From: Luteimonas salinisoli
Lineage (GTDB): Bacteria > Pseudomonadota > Gammaproteobacteria > Xanthomonadales > Xanthomonadaceae
DNA length: 64,000 nucleotides
Assembly (NCBI RefSeq): GCF_013425525.1
Contig: NZ_JACCKA010000009.1
Location: 39,198 to 103,197, forward strand
Reading direction: 5' to 3'
Under the pieces are notes generated by a model. It had not been told where the DNA came from and made no database searches. It saw nothing but the letters and a program-made list of their open reading frames with translations. Below, one piece after another: positions 8,720 to 17,989 of this stretch. How positions within the stretch are numbered: the first letter of the stretch is position 1; every line of letters begins with the position of its first letter. The position numbers were made by a program, and so were the translations under genes.

Positions 8720-9115
8720 ATGCAGACTGTCGCCCGCAAACATCTCAAGCAGGAATTCCTCCCGGCCATGGCGGCCTATGCCCTGGTGCTGATCGCGAGC
8801 GTGTCCGCACTCCGCCATGTCGACGCGATCGCGCTGCGCTCGGCGCTCGCGCTGCTGCCGCTGGTTCCGATCGGGTTCGCGGCCCGTGCCATGCTGCGCT
8901 ACGTCCGCGCCTGCGACGAGCTGCAGCGGCGGATCGAACTGGAAGGCATGGGGATGGGGGCGCTGCTGCTGTGCCTGTGCACGTTCGCCCTGGGCCTGCT
9001 GGGTTCTGCCGGAGTGCTGCGCCTGGACGGCACGGTGGCGCTGATCTGGATCATGCCGGCGTACGTGCTGCTGTACGCCGTCTGCAAGTGCGTGGCTGCG
9101 CGGCGCTACCGGTGA
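8720..9115 (+). CDS. small integral membrane protein paired with an XRE regulator
   Basis: A 131-residue protein with about four hydrophobic segments (FLPAMAAYALVLIASVSAL, ALRSALALLPLVPIGFAA, GALLLCLCTFALGLLGSA, VALIWIMPAYVLLYAVCK) and a short charged cytoplasmic stretch (ACDELQRRIELEG). No enzyme motif was recognised. It is first in an operon preceded by two strong operators, and its TGA overlaps the GTG start of the repressor gene (GTGA). Small membrane protein plus mini-XRE regulator pairs are widespread. The membrane protein may sense envelope state or sequester the regulator, but that is inference. Confidence 0.75.
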   Translation: MQTVARKHLKQEFLPAMAAYALVLIASVSALRHVDAIALRSALALLPLVPIGFAARAMLRYVRACDELQRRIELEGMGMGALLLCLCTFALGLLGSAGVLRLDGTVALIWIMPAYVLLYAVCKCVAARRYR

Positions 9116-9312
9116 AAAGCAGGGTCCGTGCGCTGCGCGAGGCGCAAGGCTGGTCACAGGCGCAGCTCGGCGAGCGTCTAGGCGTTTCAAGGCAGACGGT
9201 CAATGCCATCGAGACCGGCAAGTACGACCCCAGCCTGCCGCTGGCGTTCCGCATCGCCCGCGCGTTCGGCGGGTCGATCGAATCCATTTTCCTGTTCGAG
9301 GACGAGGCATGA
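9112..9312 (+). CDS. mini XRE-family DNA-binding regulator (66 aa)
   Basis: Essentially a single helix-turn-helix domain (VRALREAQGWSQAQLGERLG, then VSRQTVNAIETGKYDPSLPL), a Cro/C1-type fold with no effector domain. The GTG start overlaps the TGA of the membrane-protein gene and the TGA overlaps the ATG of the peptidase gene, so three genes are tightly coupled. It very likely binds the paired TGTCAAG-N4-CTTGACA operators upstream of 8720 and represses its own operon. The family call is firm; the operator assignment is inferred from position and symmetry. Confidence 0.88.
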   Translation: MKSRVRALREAQGWSQAQLGERLGVSRQTVNAIETGKYDPSLPLAFRIARAFGGSIESIFLFEDEA

Positions 9313-10826
9313 AAACGAGGTTGATCCTACCGATGCTGCTGGCCGCGGCGCTGCTCGCCGGCTGCGAGGCCGGAGCTCCGGCCGGCGCCGCAGGAGAGGC
9401 CGCCGGTGCGCGCCGGTTCGGAACCCTGAGCCTGCGGCCCTGCACGACCGGCAGCGACGCCGCCAGGGTCGAGGCGTTTTGCGGCGCCCTCGAAGTGCCG
9501 GAGAATCGCTCCGCTCCGGAGGGCCGGCGGATCGACCTCGACATCGCGGTGCTGACGGCGAGCGGCCGCGGCGGCGCGGCGGAGGATCCGGTGTTCTTCC
9601 TGGCCGGCGGCCCGGGGCAGGCCGCCACCGAGGTAGCCCCGCAGATCGGCCATGCCCTGCGCGAGGTCCGCAGGCAGCGCGACATCGTGCTGGTGGACCA
9701 GCGCGGCACCGGCGGCTCCAACCCGCTCGACTGTCGCGACGCCGATGGCGCCACGATCGAGCTGGACGGTACCGAGCTGCCCGACGTGGAGTCGCTGGTG
9801 GCCTTCGCGCGGCGTTGCGCGGCTTCGTTGGAGGGTCGCGCCGATCCGCGGTTCTATACCACCGCCGAGGCGGTCGCGGATCTCGAGGCGGTGCGCGAGG
9901 CGCTGGGGGCCGAGCGCATCAATCTGGTGGGCGGCTCCTACGGGACCCGCGTGGCGCAGCAATACGCCGCTCGCCACCCCGAGCGCGTGCGCAGCATCGT
10001 GATCGACGGCGTCGCGCCGAACGACCTGGTCATCGGTGGCGAGTTCGCCCACACCTTCGAGGACGCGCTGCGCCTGCAGTCGCAGCAGTGCGAGCGGTTG
10101 CCGGCCTGCCGCGAGCGTTTCGTCGCCGACATGCGCGCGCAGCTGCGCACGGTGATGGCGCAGCTGGAAGCGGCGCCGGTCGAGGTCGAGTACCGCGATG
10201 CGGCCACCGGCGAGAGCCGCCGCGACACGCTGACCGCGGACACCGTCACCGGTCTCGCCTTCATGTTCTCGTACGCCCCCCAGACCGCTTCGCTGCTGCC
10301 GCTGGTGATGGACGAGGCCGACCAGGGACGGTACGCGCCGTTGATGGCGCTCACCCGGATGATGGGCGAGCAGGTCGGCGGCCAGATCAACCGCGGCATG
10401 CAGTGGTCGGTGCTGTGCGCGGAGGATGCCGACCGCTACCGCGCGGCCGACGCCGAGGCCGAAGACACCCTGCTCGGGCCGGAGGTGGCAGAGCTGTTCT
10501 TCGCGCCCTGCGCGGTGTGGCCGCACGGCGGCCGGGGCGAGGCGTTCAGCGCCCCGCTGCGGGGCGAGCTGCCTGTGCTGCTGCTGTCCGGCGAGCTCGA
10601 TCCGGTCACGCCGCCGGCGTATGCCGAACGCGTACTGCAGGCGCTGCCCAACGGCCGCCACCTGGTGCTGCGTGGCCAGGGCCACGGCACCCTCGGTCTG
10701 GGCTGCGTGCCCAAGCTGCTGGCGCAGTTCATCGAGTCGACCGATGCCGGCGCGCTCGATGCCGAGTGCCTGGACAGCATGACCTACGTGCCGCCGTTCA
10801 CCAGCTTCAACGGCTGGGACCCATAG
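9309..10826 (+). CDS. alpha/beta-hydrolase lipoprotein, S33 (tripeptidyl/prolyl aminopeptidase-like) peptidase
   Basis: A 505-residue exported lipoprotein: the signal peptide ends at the lipobox LAGC. The alpha/beta-hydrolase fold shows the oxyanion segment GGPGQ, DQRGTGGSNPLDC, a nucleophile elbow VGGSYGTR (Ser about residue 210), the acid in SGELDPVTPP (about 430) and the histidine in GQGHGTLG (about 459). The C-terminal part matches the TAP-like extension of secreted tripeptidyl aminopeptidases. It sits in the envelope and probably trims small peptides. The ATG overlaps the regulator stop (ATGA), which places the enzyme under the XRE operators. Confidence 0.87.
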   Translation: MKTRLILPMLLAAALLAGCEAGAPAGAAGEAAGARRFGTLSLRPCTTGSDAARVEAFCGALEVPENRSAPEGRRIDLDIAVLTASGRGGAAEDPVFFLAGGPGQAATEVAPQIGHALREVRRQRDIVLVDQRGTGGSNPLDCRDADGATIELDGTELPDVESLVAFARRCAASLEGRADPRFYTTAEAVADLEAVREALGAERINLVGGSYGTRVAQQYAARHPERVRSIVIDGVAPNDLVIGGEFAHTFEDALRLQSQQCERLPACRERFVADMRAQLRTVMAQLEAAPVEVEYRDAATGESRRDTLTADTVTGLAFMFSYAPQTASLLPLVMDEADQGRYAPLMALTRMMGEQVGGQINRGMQWSVLCAEDADRYRAADAEAEDTLLGPEVAELFFAPCAVWPHGGRGEAFSAPLRGELPVLLLSGELDPVTPPAYAERVLQALPNGRHLVLRGQGHGTLGLGCVPKLLAQFIESTDAGALDAECLDSMTYVPPFTSFNGWDP

Positions 10827-10896
10827 CGCGCGAGTGGCGGCGGGCACGCCTGCCGCCGCGACCACCGGCCAGCCGCGCTCGCCGTTGCGATTCCCA

Positions 10897-10906
10897 CCCC
10901 CCCCCC
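10897..10906 (+). repeat. homopolymeric C10 tract in the natA leader
   Basis: Ten consecutive C residues lie 23 bp before the natA start codon, in the 103-bp spacer after the peptidase gene. Tracts of this length can slip during replication and alter leader length. Confidence 0.7.
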
Positions 10907-10929
10907 AATTCCCGACCACGGCCCATCCC

Positions 10930-11676
10930 ATGATCACAGCCCAGCAACTGCACAAGGCGTTCAAGACCAAGACCGGCACGGTCAAGGCGGTGGACGGCGT
11001 CGATTTCAGCGCCGCGGACGGGCGCATCACCGGGCTGCTCGGCCCCAACGGCGCCGGCAAGACGACCACGCTGCGCATGCTCTACACGTTGATGCGCCCC
11101 GACAGCGGCGAAGTCCGCGTCGACGGCATCGATGCCGCCGCCGATCCGGCGGCGGTGCGCCGGATCCTCGGCGTGCTGCCGGACGCGCGCGGCATCTACA
11201 AGCGGCTGACCGCGCGCGAGAACATCGCCTACTTCGGCGAACTGCACGGGCTGTCCAAAGCCACCATCGCCGAACGTACCCGCGCGCTCTCGGCCAAGCT
11301 CGACATGGACGACATCCTCGACCGCCGGACCGAGGGCTTCAGCCAGGGCCAGCGCACCAAGACCGCGATCGCGCGGGCACTGGTGCACGACCCCAAGAAC
11401 GTCATCCTCGACGAGCCCACCAATGGCCTGGACGTGATGACCACCCGGGCGATGCGCGAGTTCCTGCTGCGGCTGCGCGACGAAGGCCGCTGCGTGATCT
11501 TCTCCAGCCACATCATGCAGGAGGTCGCCGCGCTCTGCGATCGCATCGTCATCATCGCCAAGGGCCGCGTGGTCGCGGCCGGCAGCGCCGACGAGCTGCG
11601 CGCGCGCTTCGGCGAGGACAACCTGGAGGACGCCTTCGTCCGCGCCATCGGTTCCGAGGAGGGCCTGCAGGCATGA
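10930..11676 (+). CDS. natA: NatA-like ABC exporter ATPase
   Basis: A 248-residue ATPase of the Na+-export type. It has Walker A (GPNGAGKTT, about residue 38), the NatA-style signature FSQGQRTKTAIARAL in place of LSGGQ, Walker B (VILDEPTNGLDV) and the H-loop (SSHIMQEV). The start is ATG 10930; the reading frame continues upstream through the C-rich leader without a ribosome site. Its stop overlaps natB (ATGA). NatAB exporters extrude sodium or respond to envelope stress in other bacteria. The substrate here is inferred from family resemblance only. Confidence 0.85.
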   Translation: MITAQQLHKAFKTKTGTVKAVDGVDFSAADGRITGLLGPNGAGKTTTLRMLYTLMRPDSGEVRVDGIDAAADPAAVRRILGVLPDARGIYKRLTARENIAYFGELHGLSKATIAERTRALSAKLDMDDILDRRTEGFSQGQRTKTAIARALVHDPKNVILDEPTNGLDVMTTRAMREFLLRLRDEGRCVIFSSHIMQEVAALCDRIVIIAKGRVVAAGSADELRARFGEDNLEDAFVRAIGSEEGLQA

Positions 11677-12857
11677 GCACGTACAACGTTTCCGCGATGC
11701 TGGCGGTGATGCGCAAGGAGCTGCGCGACATCGGCCGCGACCGACGCACCCTGGCGCTGATCCTGCTGATGGGCCCGCTGCTGTATCCGCTGCTGATGCT
11801 GGGCATGGGCGCGCTGGCCGAGAACCGCGCCAAGACCCAGCAGGACAAGCTGCTGGAGGTGCCGGTGATCGGCGCGGAGCATGCCCCGAACCTGATCGCC
11901 CACCTGGGCACGCTGGGCATTCGCGCGGTCGCGGCGCCCGACGACCTGGACGCGGCGATCGCGCGCCAGGACGTCGATGTCGCGATCGAGATCGGCGAGG
12001 ACTTCGCCGCGGACTGGCATGCCGGACGCCCGGCGCGAGTGGAGATCATCAGCGACAGCACCCGCCGCAACGCCGAGGTCCCGGTCGCGCGCGTGCGCGG
12101 CGCGCTGGCCGCCTACGGCGACCAGGTCGGGGTGCTGCGGCTGATGGCGCGGGGGATCAGCCCGGCGGTGGCGCGGCCGCTGGCGCTGGGCAGCCGCGAC
12201 CTGGCCAGCGACGAAGCGCGGCGCGGCATGCTGCTGTCGGTCCTGCTGCCCTACCTGCTGATCCTGTCGAGCTTTCTCGGCGGCGCCTACCTGATTCTCG
12301 ACGCCACCGCCGGCGAGCGCGAACGCCAGTCGCTGGAACCGCTTCTGGCCACCCCGGCGGCGCGCGGCGCGCTGGTCTCCGGCAAGATCGCCGCGGCCTG
12401 CGCGCTCGGGCTGCTGTCGCTGCTGCTCACGCTGCTGGCGTTCAAGGCCAGCGCGCAGGTCGCCGAAACCGCGCGCATGCTCGACGTCAGCTTCCACGCC
12501 ATCGCGCGCATGCTGCTGGTGCTCGTGCCGATGCTGTTGATCGGCACCTCGCTGCTCACCCTGCTGGCGGCCTCGGCCAAGAGCATGAAGGAGGCGCAGA
12601 GCCACATGACCTGGCTGATGCTGCTGCCGATGGTGCCCACGTTCGTGCTGATGGTGAACCCGGTGAAGACGCAGCTGTGGCAGTTCGCGGTGCCGTTCCT
12701 GGCGCAGAACCAGCTGCTGCTCAAGATCATCCGCGCCGAGGCGATCGCCCCGCAGGTCTGGGCGATCTACCTTGCTGCCAGCCTGGCGCTGGCGGGGCTG
12801 CTGTGGCTCGGCGCCGTGCGCCGCTACGGCCAGGAGAAGCTGGCGGTTTCGGGCTGA
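11673..12857 (+). CDS. natB: NatB-like ABC-2 permease
   Basis: A 394-residue permease with the NatB plan. One membrane segment lies near the N-terminus (LALILLMGPLLYPLLMLGMG), followed by a soluble domain of about 150 residues (around residues 50-185) and five C-terminal segments (for example MLLSVLLPYLLILSSFLGGAY and MLLVLVPMLLIGTSLLTLLA). The conserved GERERQSLEPLLATPA motif of this family is present. It is the last gene of the presumed operon 8720-12857 and is followed by a hairpin. Confidence 0.87.
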   Translation: MSTYNVSAMLAVMRKELRDIGRDRRTLALILLMGPLLYPLLMLGMGALAENRAKTQQDKLLEVPVIGAEHAPNLIAHLGTLGIRAVAAPDDLDAAIARQDVDVAIEIGEDFAADWHAGRPARVEIISDSTRRNAEVPVARVRGALAAYGDQVGVLRLMARGISPAVARPLALGSRDLASDEARRGMLLSVLLPYLLILSSFLGGAYLILDATAGERERQSLEPLLATPAARGALVSGKIAAACALGLLSLLLTLLAFKASAQVAETARMLDVSFHAIARMLLVLVPMLLIGTSLLTLLAASAKSMKEAQSHMTWLMLLPMVPTFVLMVNPVKTQLWQFAVPFLAQNQLLLKIIRAEAIAPQVWAIYLAASLALAGLLWLGAVRRYGQEKLAVSG

Positions 12858-12908
12858 ACGGGTCGCCGCGCCGGCGGTCCCGGGAAGCTTCCAGGCGCGG
12901 ATACGAAC

Positions 12909-12930
12909 ACGCCCGGCCGGAGCCGGGCGT
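12909..12930 (+). terminator. hairpin after natB
   Basis: A 9-bp perfect stem, ACGCCCGGC with GCCGGGCGT, and a CGGA loop, followed only by TCC. It lies between convergent genes and could stop transcription from either side. Confidence 0.55.
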
Positions 12931-12966
12931 TCCTGGTGCGGATCGGCGGGCGCGGCCCGCGCGCCC

Positions 12967-13995
12967 TCAGCCGCCGGGCGAGAAGGCGATCGACCGGCGC
13001 GTGGTGATCGACTCGCCCACCGGCTCGAAACGCCAGCGGCGCACCGCCGAGACCGCTTCGCGATCGAAGACCCTCGGCGGATCGGCGCGCACCACGCGCG
13101 CGCTGCTCACCGAGCCGTCGGGCGCCACCGTGAACTCCACCAGCACCTCGCCCGACTGGCCGCTGCGCAGCGCCTCGACCGGATAGCGCGGCGCCGGGGT
13201 GCTGATCGCGCGCAGATCGGCGGCCGTCGGAGCCGCCGCCTGCTGGGCGGCGCGCTGCTGGGCGGCGCGCTGCTCCGCGGCACGCTGTTCGGCCGCACGC
13301 TGTTCGGCCGCGCGCTGCGCCTCGGCTTCCTGCGCCGCCGCCGCCGTGGCCGCGGCCTGGCGCTCGGCATCCTGCTGGGCGGCCAGGTCGCGGGCGGCCT
13401 GCTCCTGCTGCTGCTGTTGCTGGCGCTGGCGCTCCTGCTCCAGCTGCTGCTGGCGCTGTGCCTCCTGCTCGGCGGTCAACTGCTGCTGCGCGGTGCGCTG
13501 GGCCGCGGTTTCCTCGGCCGTGTCGATGCTGGCGGTGAGGCGCTGCAGCGCGGGGTGGGACTTGTCGGCGCGCTGGATCAGCGCCAGCAGGCGCCGGGCC
13601 TCCTCGAAGTCCTCCCGGTCGCGGCTCTGCTCGGTGGCGATGACGGTCATCGGCAGCAGGTCGGTCAGCGCGCTGGAGGCGCCGGCGTCGCCGGGCTGCC
13701 GCTCGCGCAGGCCGAGGTAGTACTCCATGGCATTGTCGCCGGCCGGCGCGTACAGGCGGCTCTCCTGGTAGGCGGTGGATGCCGCTTCGCGCAGGTCCTC
13801 CGCGCTCATCGTCGCGGTCTGGTCGACCTCCGGCCCCGGTTCCGCCTGGGCTGCCGGCGCGGTGGGCCCCGCGGCGGGCGACGCCGGCGGTTCCGCCTCG
13901 TCCCGGGAACAGGCCAGCAGCGCGCAGGCGAGCCCCGCGCCCACGGCCAAGCGATACCAATGCGGGCGCGAGCGCCCCTCGTGTCTGGAAACCAT
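12967..13995 (-). CDS. TonB C-terminal domain lipoprotein with Gln/Ala-rich coiled coil
   Basis: A 342-residue protein. The signal sequence ends at a lipobox (ALLAC, Cys about residue 29, then Ser), so it is probably lipid-anchored rather than held by an uncleaved N-terminal helix as classical TonB is. A helical region (about 60-145) leads to a long Gln/Glu/Arg/Ala coiled-coil stretch with AEQRA/AQQRA pentad repeats (about 150-250) and a C-terminal TonB fold (PAPRYPVEALRSGQSGEVLV, then FTVAPDGSV and VRRWRFEPV). The start at 13995 has GGGGGAG 8 bp upstream. It may transmit energy or bridge the periplasm, but the lipobox makes a standard TonB role uncertain. Confidence 0.78.
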   Translation of the reverse strand: MVSRHEGRSRPHWYRLAVGAGLACALLACSRDEAEPPASPAAGPTAPAAQAEPGPEVDQTATMSAEDLREAASTAYQESRLYAPAGDNAMEYYLGLRERQPGDAGASSALTDLLPMTVIATEQSRDREDFEEARRLLALIQRADKSHPALQRLTASIDTAEETAAQRTAQQQLTAEQEAQRQQQLEQERQRQQQQQQEQAARDLAAQQDAERQAAATAAAAQEAEAQRAAEQRAAEQRAAEQRAAQQRAAQQAAAPTAADLRAISTPAPRYPVEALRSGQSGEVLVEFTVAPDGSVSSARVVRADPPRVFDREAVSAVRRWRFEPVGESITTRRSIAFSPGG

Positions 13996-14096
13996 TGCCG
14001 AAACTCCCCCTGAGTGCGAAGACGCACGTATGCCTAGGACGCGACAGTGCAGGCCGTTTGTCAACACCCCATCTGCTGCGTTAGCGGCCGCGACCG

Positions 14097-15440
14097 TCAT
14101 TTCCCGATGCAGAAGGTCGAAAAAATGTGACCGAGTAGATCGTCCGGCGCCACGCGTCCGGTGATCGCGCCGAGTTCGTCGTGGGCCGCGCGCAGCGCCT
14201 CCGCGGCCAGGTCGAGGGTCTCGTCGCGCAGCGCGACACGCGCCGCCGCGAGCTCCCGGGCGGCACGCCGCAAGGCCTCGACGTGGCGCGCGCGCGCGCT
14301 GAATGCGCCCTCCGCCGGCGCCCCGCCCAGGGCGGCCTGCCGCAACCGCTCGCCCAGCGCGTCGAGACCCGCACCGGTACGCGCCGAAACCCGCAGCACG
14401 TCCGGCGCCGGTGCCGACGCGCGAGTCCCGGGGTTGGGTCCGAGCAGGTCGGCCTTGTTGTGCAGCCACAGCCGCTGCGGCACCGCGGCGACCGCCGCCA
14501 CCACGGCTGCCCGCCCGGCGTCCGGATCGCGCGCATCCAGCACCACCAGGGCCAGGTCGGCCTGGGCCAGTTCGGCGGCGGCGCGGCGCATGCCCTCGCG
14601 CTCGATCGCGTCGCCGCCTTCGCGCAGCCCGGCGCTGTCGACCAGGGTCAGCTCCACCCCGCCCACCCGCACCGTCTCGCGCAGCAGGTCGCGGGTGGTG
14701 CCGGCGGCCTCCGCGACGATGGCGCGGTCGCTGCCGGCCAGGGCATTGAGCAGCGAACTCTTGCCGGCGTTCGGGGGGCCGACGATCACCGCGTGCAGGC
14801 CGTCGCGCAGGCGGCGCCCGCGCTCGGCCGCCGCTCCCAGGTCCGCAAGCGCGGCGACCGCGGCGTCCACCGCCGCATGCAGCGCGGCGCCGCCCAGGGT
14901 GTCGAGCGGCTCGTCGGCGAAATCGATGCAGGCCTCCACCTGCACGCGCAGCGCGAGCAGCTGCGTCGCCAGCGCCTCGACGCGACGGGAGAACTCGCCG
15001 TCCAGCGAGCGCCGCGCCGCGCGGGCGGCATGGACGTCGGCGGCGGCGATCAGGTCTGCGACGGCCTCGGCCTGGGCCAGGTCGAGGCGGCCGTTGAGGA
15101 AGGCGCGCTCGCTGAACTCGCCCGGCCGCGCCGGCCGGGCGCCGAGTGCGCAGCAGCGCGCCAGCAGCTGCTGCAGCACCGGCTGGCTGCCGTGCGCCTG
15201 CAGCTCCACCGCGTCCTCGCCGGTATAGCTGGCGGGCGCGCGGAACAGCAGCGCGATGCCGTCGTCGATCGGCTCGCCGGCGGCATCGCCGAAGCGCACG
15301 TGGTGGGCATGGCGCGGGCGCAGGCTGCGGCCGCAGATCGCGGCGGCGATGGCGGGCGCGGCGGGGCCGGAAAGCCGGACCACGCCGATCCCCCCGGCTC
15401 CGGGAGCGGTGGCGACAGCGACGATCGTCTCGGTGCTCAC
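14097..15440 (-). CDS. mnmE: tRNA uridine-5-carboxymethylaminomethyl modification GTPase MnmE
   Basis: A 447-residue GTPase that, with MnmG, modifies the wobble uridine (U34) of certain tRNAs. The N-terminal formyl-THF-binding domain starts [21 protein letters not shown]. The G domain has G1 ([11 protein letters not shown], about residue 222), AGTTRD, DSAGLRE (G3) and NKAD (G4). The C-terminus is FCIGK, carrying the catalytic cysteine. It is the last gene of the rpmH-rnpA-yidC-mnmE cluster, in the usual gammaproteobacterial order. Confidence 0.97.
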   Translation of the reverse strand: MSTETIVAVATAPGAGGIGVVRLSGPAAPAIAAAICGRSLRPRHAHHVRFGDAAGEPIDDGIALLFRAPASYTGEDAVELQAHGSQPVLQQLLARCCALGARPARPGEFSERAFLNGRLDLAQAEAVADLIAAADVHAARAARRSLDGEFSRRVEALATQLLALRVQVEACIDFADEPLDTLGGAALHAAVDAAVAALADLGAAAERGRRLRDGLHAVIVGPPNAGKSSLLNALAGSDRAIVAEAAGTTRDLLRETVRVGGVELTLVDSAGLREGGDAIEREGMRRAAAELAQADLALVVLDARDPDAGRAAVVAAVAAVPQRLWLHNKADLLGPNPGTRASAPAPDVLRVSARTGAGLDALGERLRQAALGGAPAEGAFSARARHVEALRRAARELAAARVALRDETLDLAAEALRAAHDELGAITGRVAPDDLLGHIFSTFCIGK

Positions 15441-15476
15441 GGTGCGTTGGCGGTCTGCGCTATCGGGGAGCCGGGA

Positions 15477-15511
15477 CTGCGGCCGGACGACGGACGTGCC
15501 CCCGGCCGCAG
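15477..15511 (-). repeat. inverted repeat in the yidC-mnmE spacer
   Basis: A 10-bp perfect inverted repeat (CTGCGGCCGG with CCGGCCGCAG) around a 15-base loop, in the 126-bp gap between yidC and mnmE. No U-tract follows. It could be a processing or attenuation structure. Confidence 0.35.
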
Positions 15512-15566
15512 CCGCAGAGGCGGCCGCTACCGGCGTTCCCGTCCGCCGCTGCCGCGGCGGCCGGGC

Positions 15567-17279
15567 TCACGCCTTCGCCGGCCGGTCGCTGTACTTGCGG
15601 ATGAACCACCACTGCTGGGCGAGGCCGAGCAGGCCGTTGGTGACCCAGTACAGCACCAGGCCGGCCGGGAAGAAAATCATGATCGCGCCGAACACCACCG
15701 GCATCAGCTGCATCATCCGCTGCTGCATCGGGTCCATGCCGGTCATCGGCGTGAGCTTCTGCGTGGCCCACATCACCGCGATGTTGATCACCGGCAGGAT
15801 GAAGTACGGGTCGCGCGCGGTCAGGTCCTGGATCCACAACATCCATGGCGCGTGGCGCAGTTCCACCGATTCGAGCAGCACCCAGTACAGGGCGAAGAAG
15901 ATCGGCATCTGCAGCAGGATCGGCAGGCAGCCGCCGACCGGATTGATCTTTTCCTTCTTGTACAGCTCCATCATCGCCATCTGGAACTTCTGGCGGTCGT
16001 CGCCGTAGCGCTCCTTGAGCTGGGCGATGCGCGGCTGGAACTTGCGCATGCGCGCCATCGACTTGTACTGCGCCGCCGACAGCGGGTACAGCGCCGCCTT
16101 TACCACCAGCACCAGGCCGACGATCGCCCAGCCCCAGTTGTTGAGCAGGCCGTGCACCTTGTCGAGCAGCCAGAACAGCCACTCGCCGAGGAAGGCGAAT
16201 ATCGCGAAGCGCGAGTAGTCCACCGCGCGGTCGAGGCCGCGCACGCCCTGGGCGTTGATCTGCTGCACCAGCTTGGGCCCGACCCACAGGCGGGCGCTGG
16301 TGGCGGCCTGCTGGCCGGGAGCGACACTGACGCCCGGACCGACCTCGCGCACCAGGTGGCGCGGACCGTCGACGTGCAGAGAGATCGTGCTTTCGGCGTC
16401 GCCCTCGGGAATCCAGGCGCTGAAGAAGTGGTGCTGCAGGATCGCGATCCAGCTCTCGCTGGCCTGCAGGTTGAGCGGACCGTCGTCGGCGAAGTCGCCG
16501 AACGTTCGGCGGTCGTAGCCGTCGACGCCGCTGTACCAGGTGGCGCCGCTGAAGCTGAAGGACTCCGGATTGGTCATGCCGCGCTTGACCGAGGGCGGCA
16601 CCCGCGTCAGCTGCCGGTAGACGAAGCCCTGCCAGGGCTGGCTGCCGGCGTTGACCACCGTATCGCGCACGTCGATCGCGTAGGAACCGCGGCGCACGGT
16701 GAAGGTGCGGCGGATGGTCACGCCGTCGGGGCCCTGCCACAGGAATGGGACGTCGACCTCGTCGGCGCCGGCGGCCACGCGGTGGACGCGCTCGCCGCCT
16801 TCCGGGACGAAACCGTTCTCGTGGGTGGGCGCGGCGCTGGCCTGGCTGACCCAGCCGCTCTGCGCCGCGTAGTAGCGCGCCGGGTCGCTGTCGAACAGCT
16901 TGACCGGCGGGCTGCCCTCGTCGCGGGTCTGGGGAAAGCCGAGCAGTTCGGCGTCGACCACGTTGCCGGCGCGCAGGGTCAGCTGCAGGACGTCGCTGAT
17001 CACCGTCACCGCATCGCCGGCGGCGGCCGGCGCCGTGGCCTGCATGCCCGGCTCGGGCGTGGCGACCGACGACGGGGCTGCAGGCATTTCCGGCGCCGCG
17101 GGAATCGCGGCGGTGCCGCTGCCCCCCTCGGGGGCCGACGGCGTCGCGCCGGTCGCGGTTGCGGCGGACGGCGATGGCGGGGCCTCCGGCGCCGCGGCCT
17201 TGTCCCGGTTCCACTCCATCCACAGCAGCGTCGCCACCATCAGCCAGGCGAGGATCAGGAAGGTGCGGGTCTGGTTCAT
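15567..17279 (-). CDS. yidC: membrane protein insertase YidC
   Basis: A 570-residue inner-membrane insertase working alone or with SecYEG. It has an N-terminal membrane anchor ([18 protein letters not shown]), a Pro/Ala-rich linker, the large periplasmic beta-supersandwich domain (about residues 90-340) and the conserved C-terminal five-helix core with [19 protein letters not shown], the [20 protein letters not shown] segment and [20 protein letters not shown]. It follows rnpA by 13 bp. The small yidD gene often found between rnpA and yidC is absent. Confidence 0.97.
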   Translation of the reverse strand: MNQTRTFLILAWLMVATLLWMEWNRDKAAAPEAPPSPSAATATGATPSAPEGGSGTAAIPAAPEMPAAPSSVATPEPGMQATAPAAAGDAVTVISDVLQLTLRAGNVVDAELLGFPQTRDEGSPPVKLFDSDPARYYAAQSGWVSQASAAPTHENGFVPEGGERVHRVAAGADEVDVPFLWQGPDGVTIRRTFTVRRGSYAIDVRDTVVNAGSQPWQGFVYRQLTRVPPSVKRGMTNPESFSFSGATWYSGVDGYDRRTFGDFADDGPLNLQASESWIAILQHHFFSAWIPEGDAESTISLHVDGPRHLVREVGPGVSVAPGQQAATSARLWVGPKLVQQINAQGVRGLDRAVDYSRFAIFAFLGEWLFWLLDKVHGLLNNWGWAIVGLVLVVKAALYPLSAAQYKSMARMRKFQPRIAQLKERYGDDRQKFQMAMMELYKKEKINPVGGCLPILLQMPIFFALYWVLLESVELRHAPWMLWIQDLTARDPYFILPVINIAVMWATQKLTPMTGMDPMQQRMMQLMPVVFGAIMIFFPAGLVLYWVTNGLLGLAQQWWFIRKYSDRPAKA

Positions 17280-17292
17280 CAGGCGGGCAGGC

Positions 17293-17721
17293 TCATGCGC
17301 CGGAGCGGTCCGGCGTGGGGACGGTGGTCGGGTCGAATGCGGAGGAAGCGCGGGGCATTGTGCCGTCCGGGGGCGGCGGCGGCAACGCGCCCGCCCGCGT
17401 CAGCACCGCCACGAAGCCGGTGCGCAGCAGCGCCGACGCCGTCTTCGCGGCGGCCGGCCGCGCCACGACCACGTACGCGCCGGGCCGCAACTGCGGGCGC
17501 AAAGCGCGGAACTGTTCGCGCAACGCGCGCTTGATGCGGTTGCGCCCGACCGCGGTGGCGTCGACCTTGCGCGAGACCGCCAGGCCCAGCCGCGGCGGCG
17601 TGCCGTCGTCGAGCCAGTGCAGCGCCAGCAGCGGCGCGGCGGTGCGCCGGCCCTGCTTGAACACGCGGTCGAAATCGGCGCGCGCGCGCACCCGGGCCTG
17701 CTTGGGGAAGCCGGCGGTCAT
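17293..17721 (-). CDS. rnpA: ribonuclease P protein component
   Basis: The 142-residue protein subunit of RNase P, which supports the RNA subunit in 5' tRNA maturation. The family core is clear: [27 protein letters not shown] and the RNR motif ([15 protein letters not shown]). The C-terminal 25 residues are a Pro-rich tail beyond the usual domain. It sits between rpmH and yidC in the standard order. Confidence 0.95.
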   Translation of the reverse strand: MTAGFPKQARVRARADFDRVFKQGRRTAAPLLALHWLDDGTPPRLGLAVSRKVDATAVGRNRIKRALREQFRALRPQLRPGAYVVVARPAAAKTASALLRTGFVAVLTRAGALPPPPPDGTMPRASSAFDPTTVPTPDRSGA

Positions 17722-17777
17722 CGGAGGATGGAACCTGGGAACCGGGCCGCCGGCGGGGCGGCCACGCGGGCGACGGG

Positions 17778-17918
17778 TCAGGCCGTCAGGCGCTTGCGCC
17801 CCTTGGCGCGGCGGCGGGCCAGGATCTTGCGGCCGTCGGCGGTCTTCATGCGGGCACGAAAACCGTGGTCGCGCTTGCGCTTGAGGTTGCTGGGCTGATA
17901 GGTGCGCTTGGTGGCCAT
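17778..17918 (-). CDS. rpmH: 50S ribosomal protein L34
   Basis: The 46-residue basic ribosomal protein L34, starting [16 protein letters not shown] and ending [12 protein letters not shown], the family's normal length. The reading frame is open further upstream but the conserved start is ATG 17918. It has its own strong promoter and is transcribed divergently from dnaA. Confidence 0.98.
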   Translation of the reverse strand: MATKRTYQPSNLKRKRDHGFRARMKTADGRKILARRRAKGRKRLTA

Positions 17919-17959
17919 GGTGACGCTCTCGTGCAGGGACGCGACGGAAAGAACCGGCG

Positions 17960-17989
17960 ATTCTAGCCGGCGGCCCGCATGACGGTCAA
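17960..17989 (-). promoter_or_regulatory. sigma-70 promoter of rpmH-rnpA-yidC-mnmE
   Basis: On the minus strand TTGACC (5 of 6) is followed after 18 bp by TAGAAT (5 of 6), 42 bp before the rpmH start codon. It is one of the best sigma-70 matches in the window. Confidence 0.75.

Noticed and set aside
14181..17534. Plus-strand open frame of 1117 codons
   Set aside because: Covers mnmE, yidC and part of rnpA on the opposite strand; His/Arg/Gly-rich translation without signal or motif.
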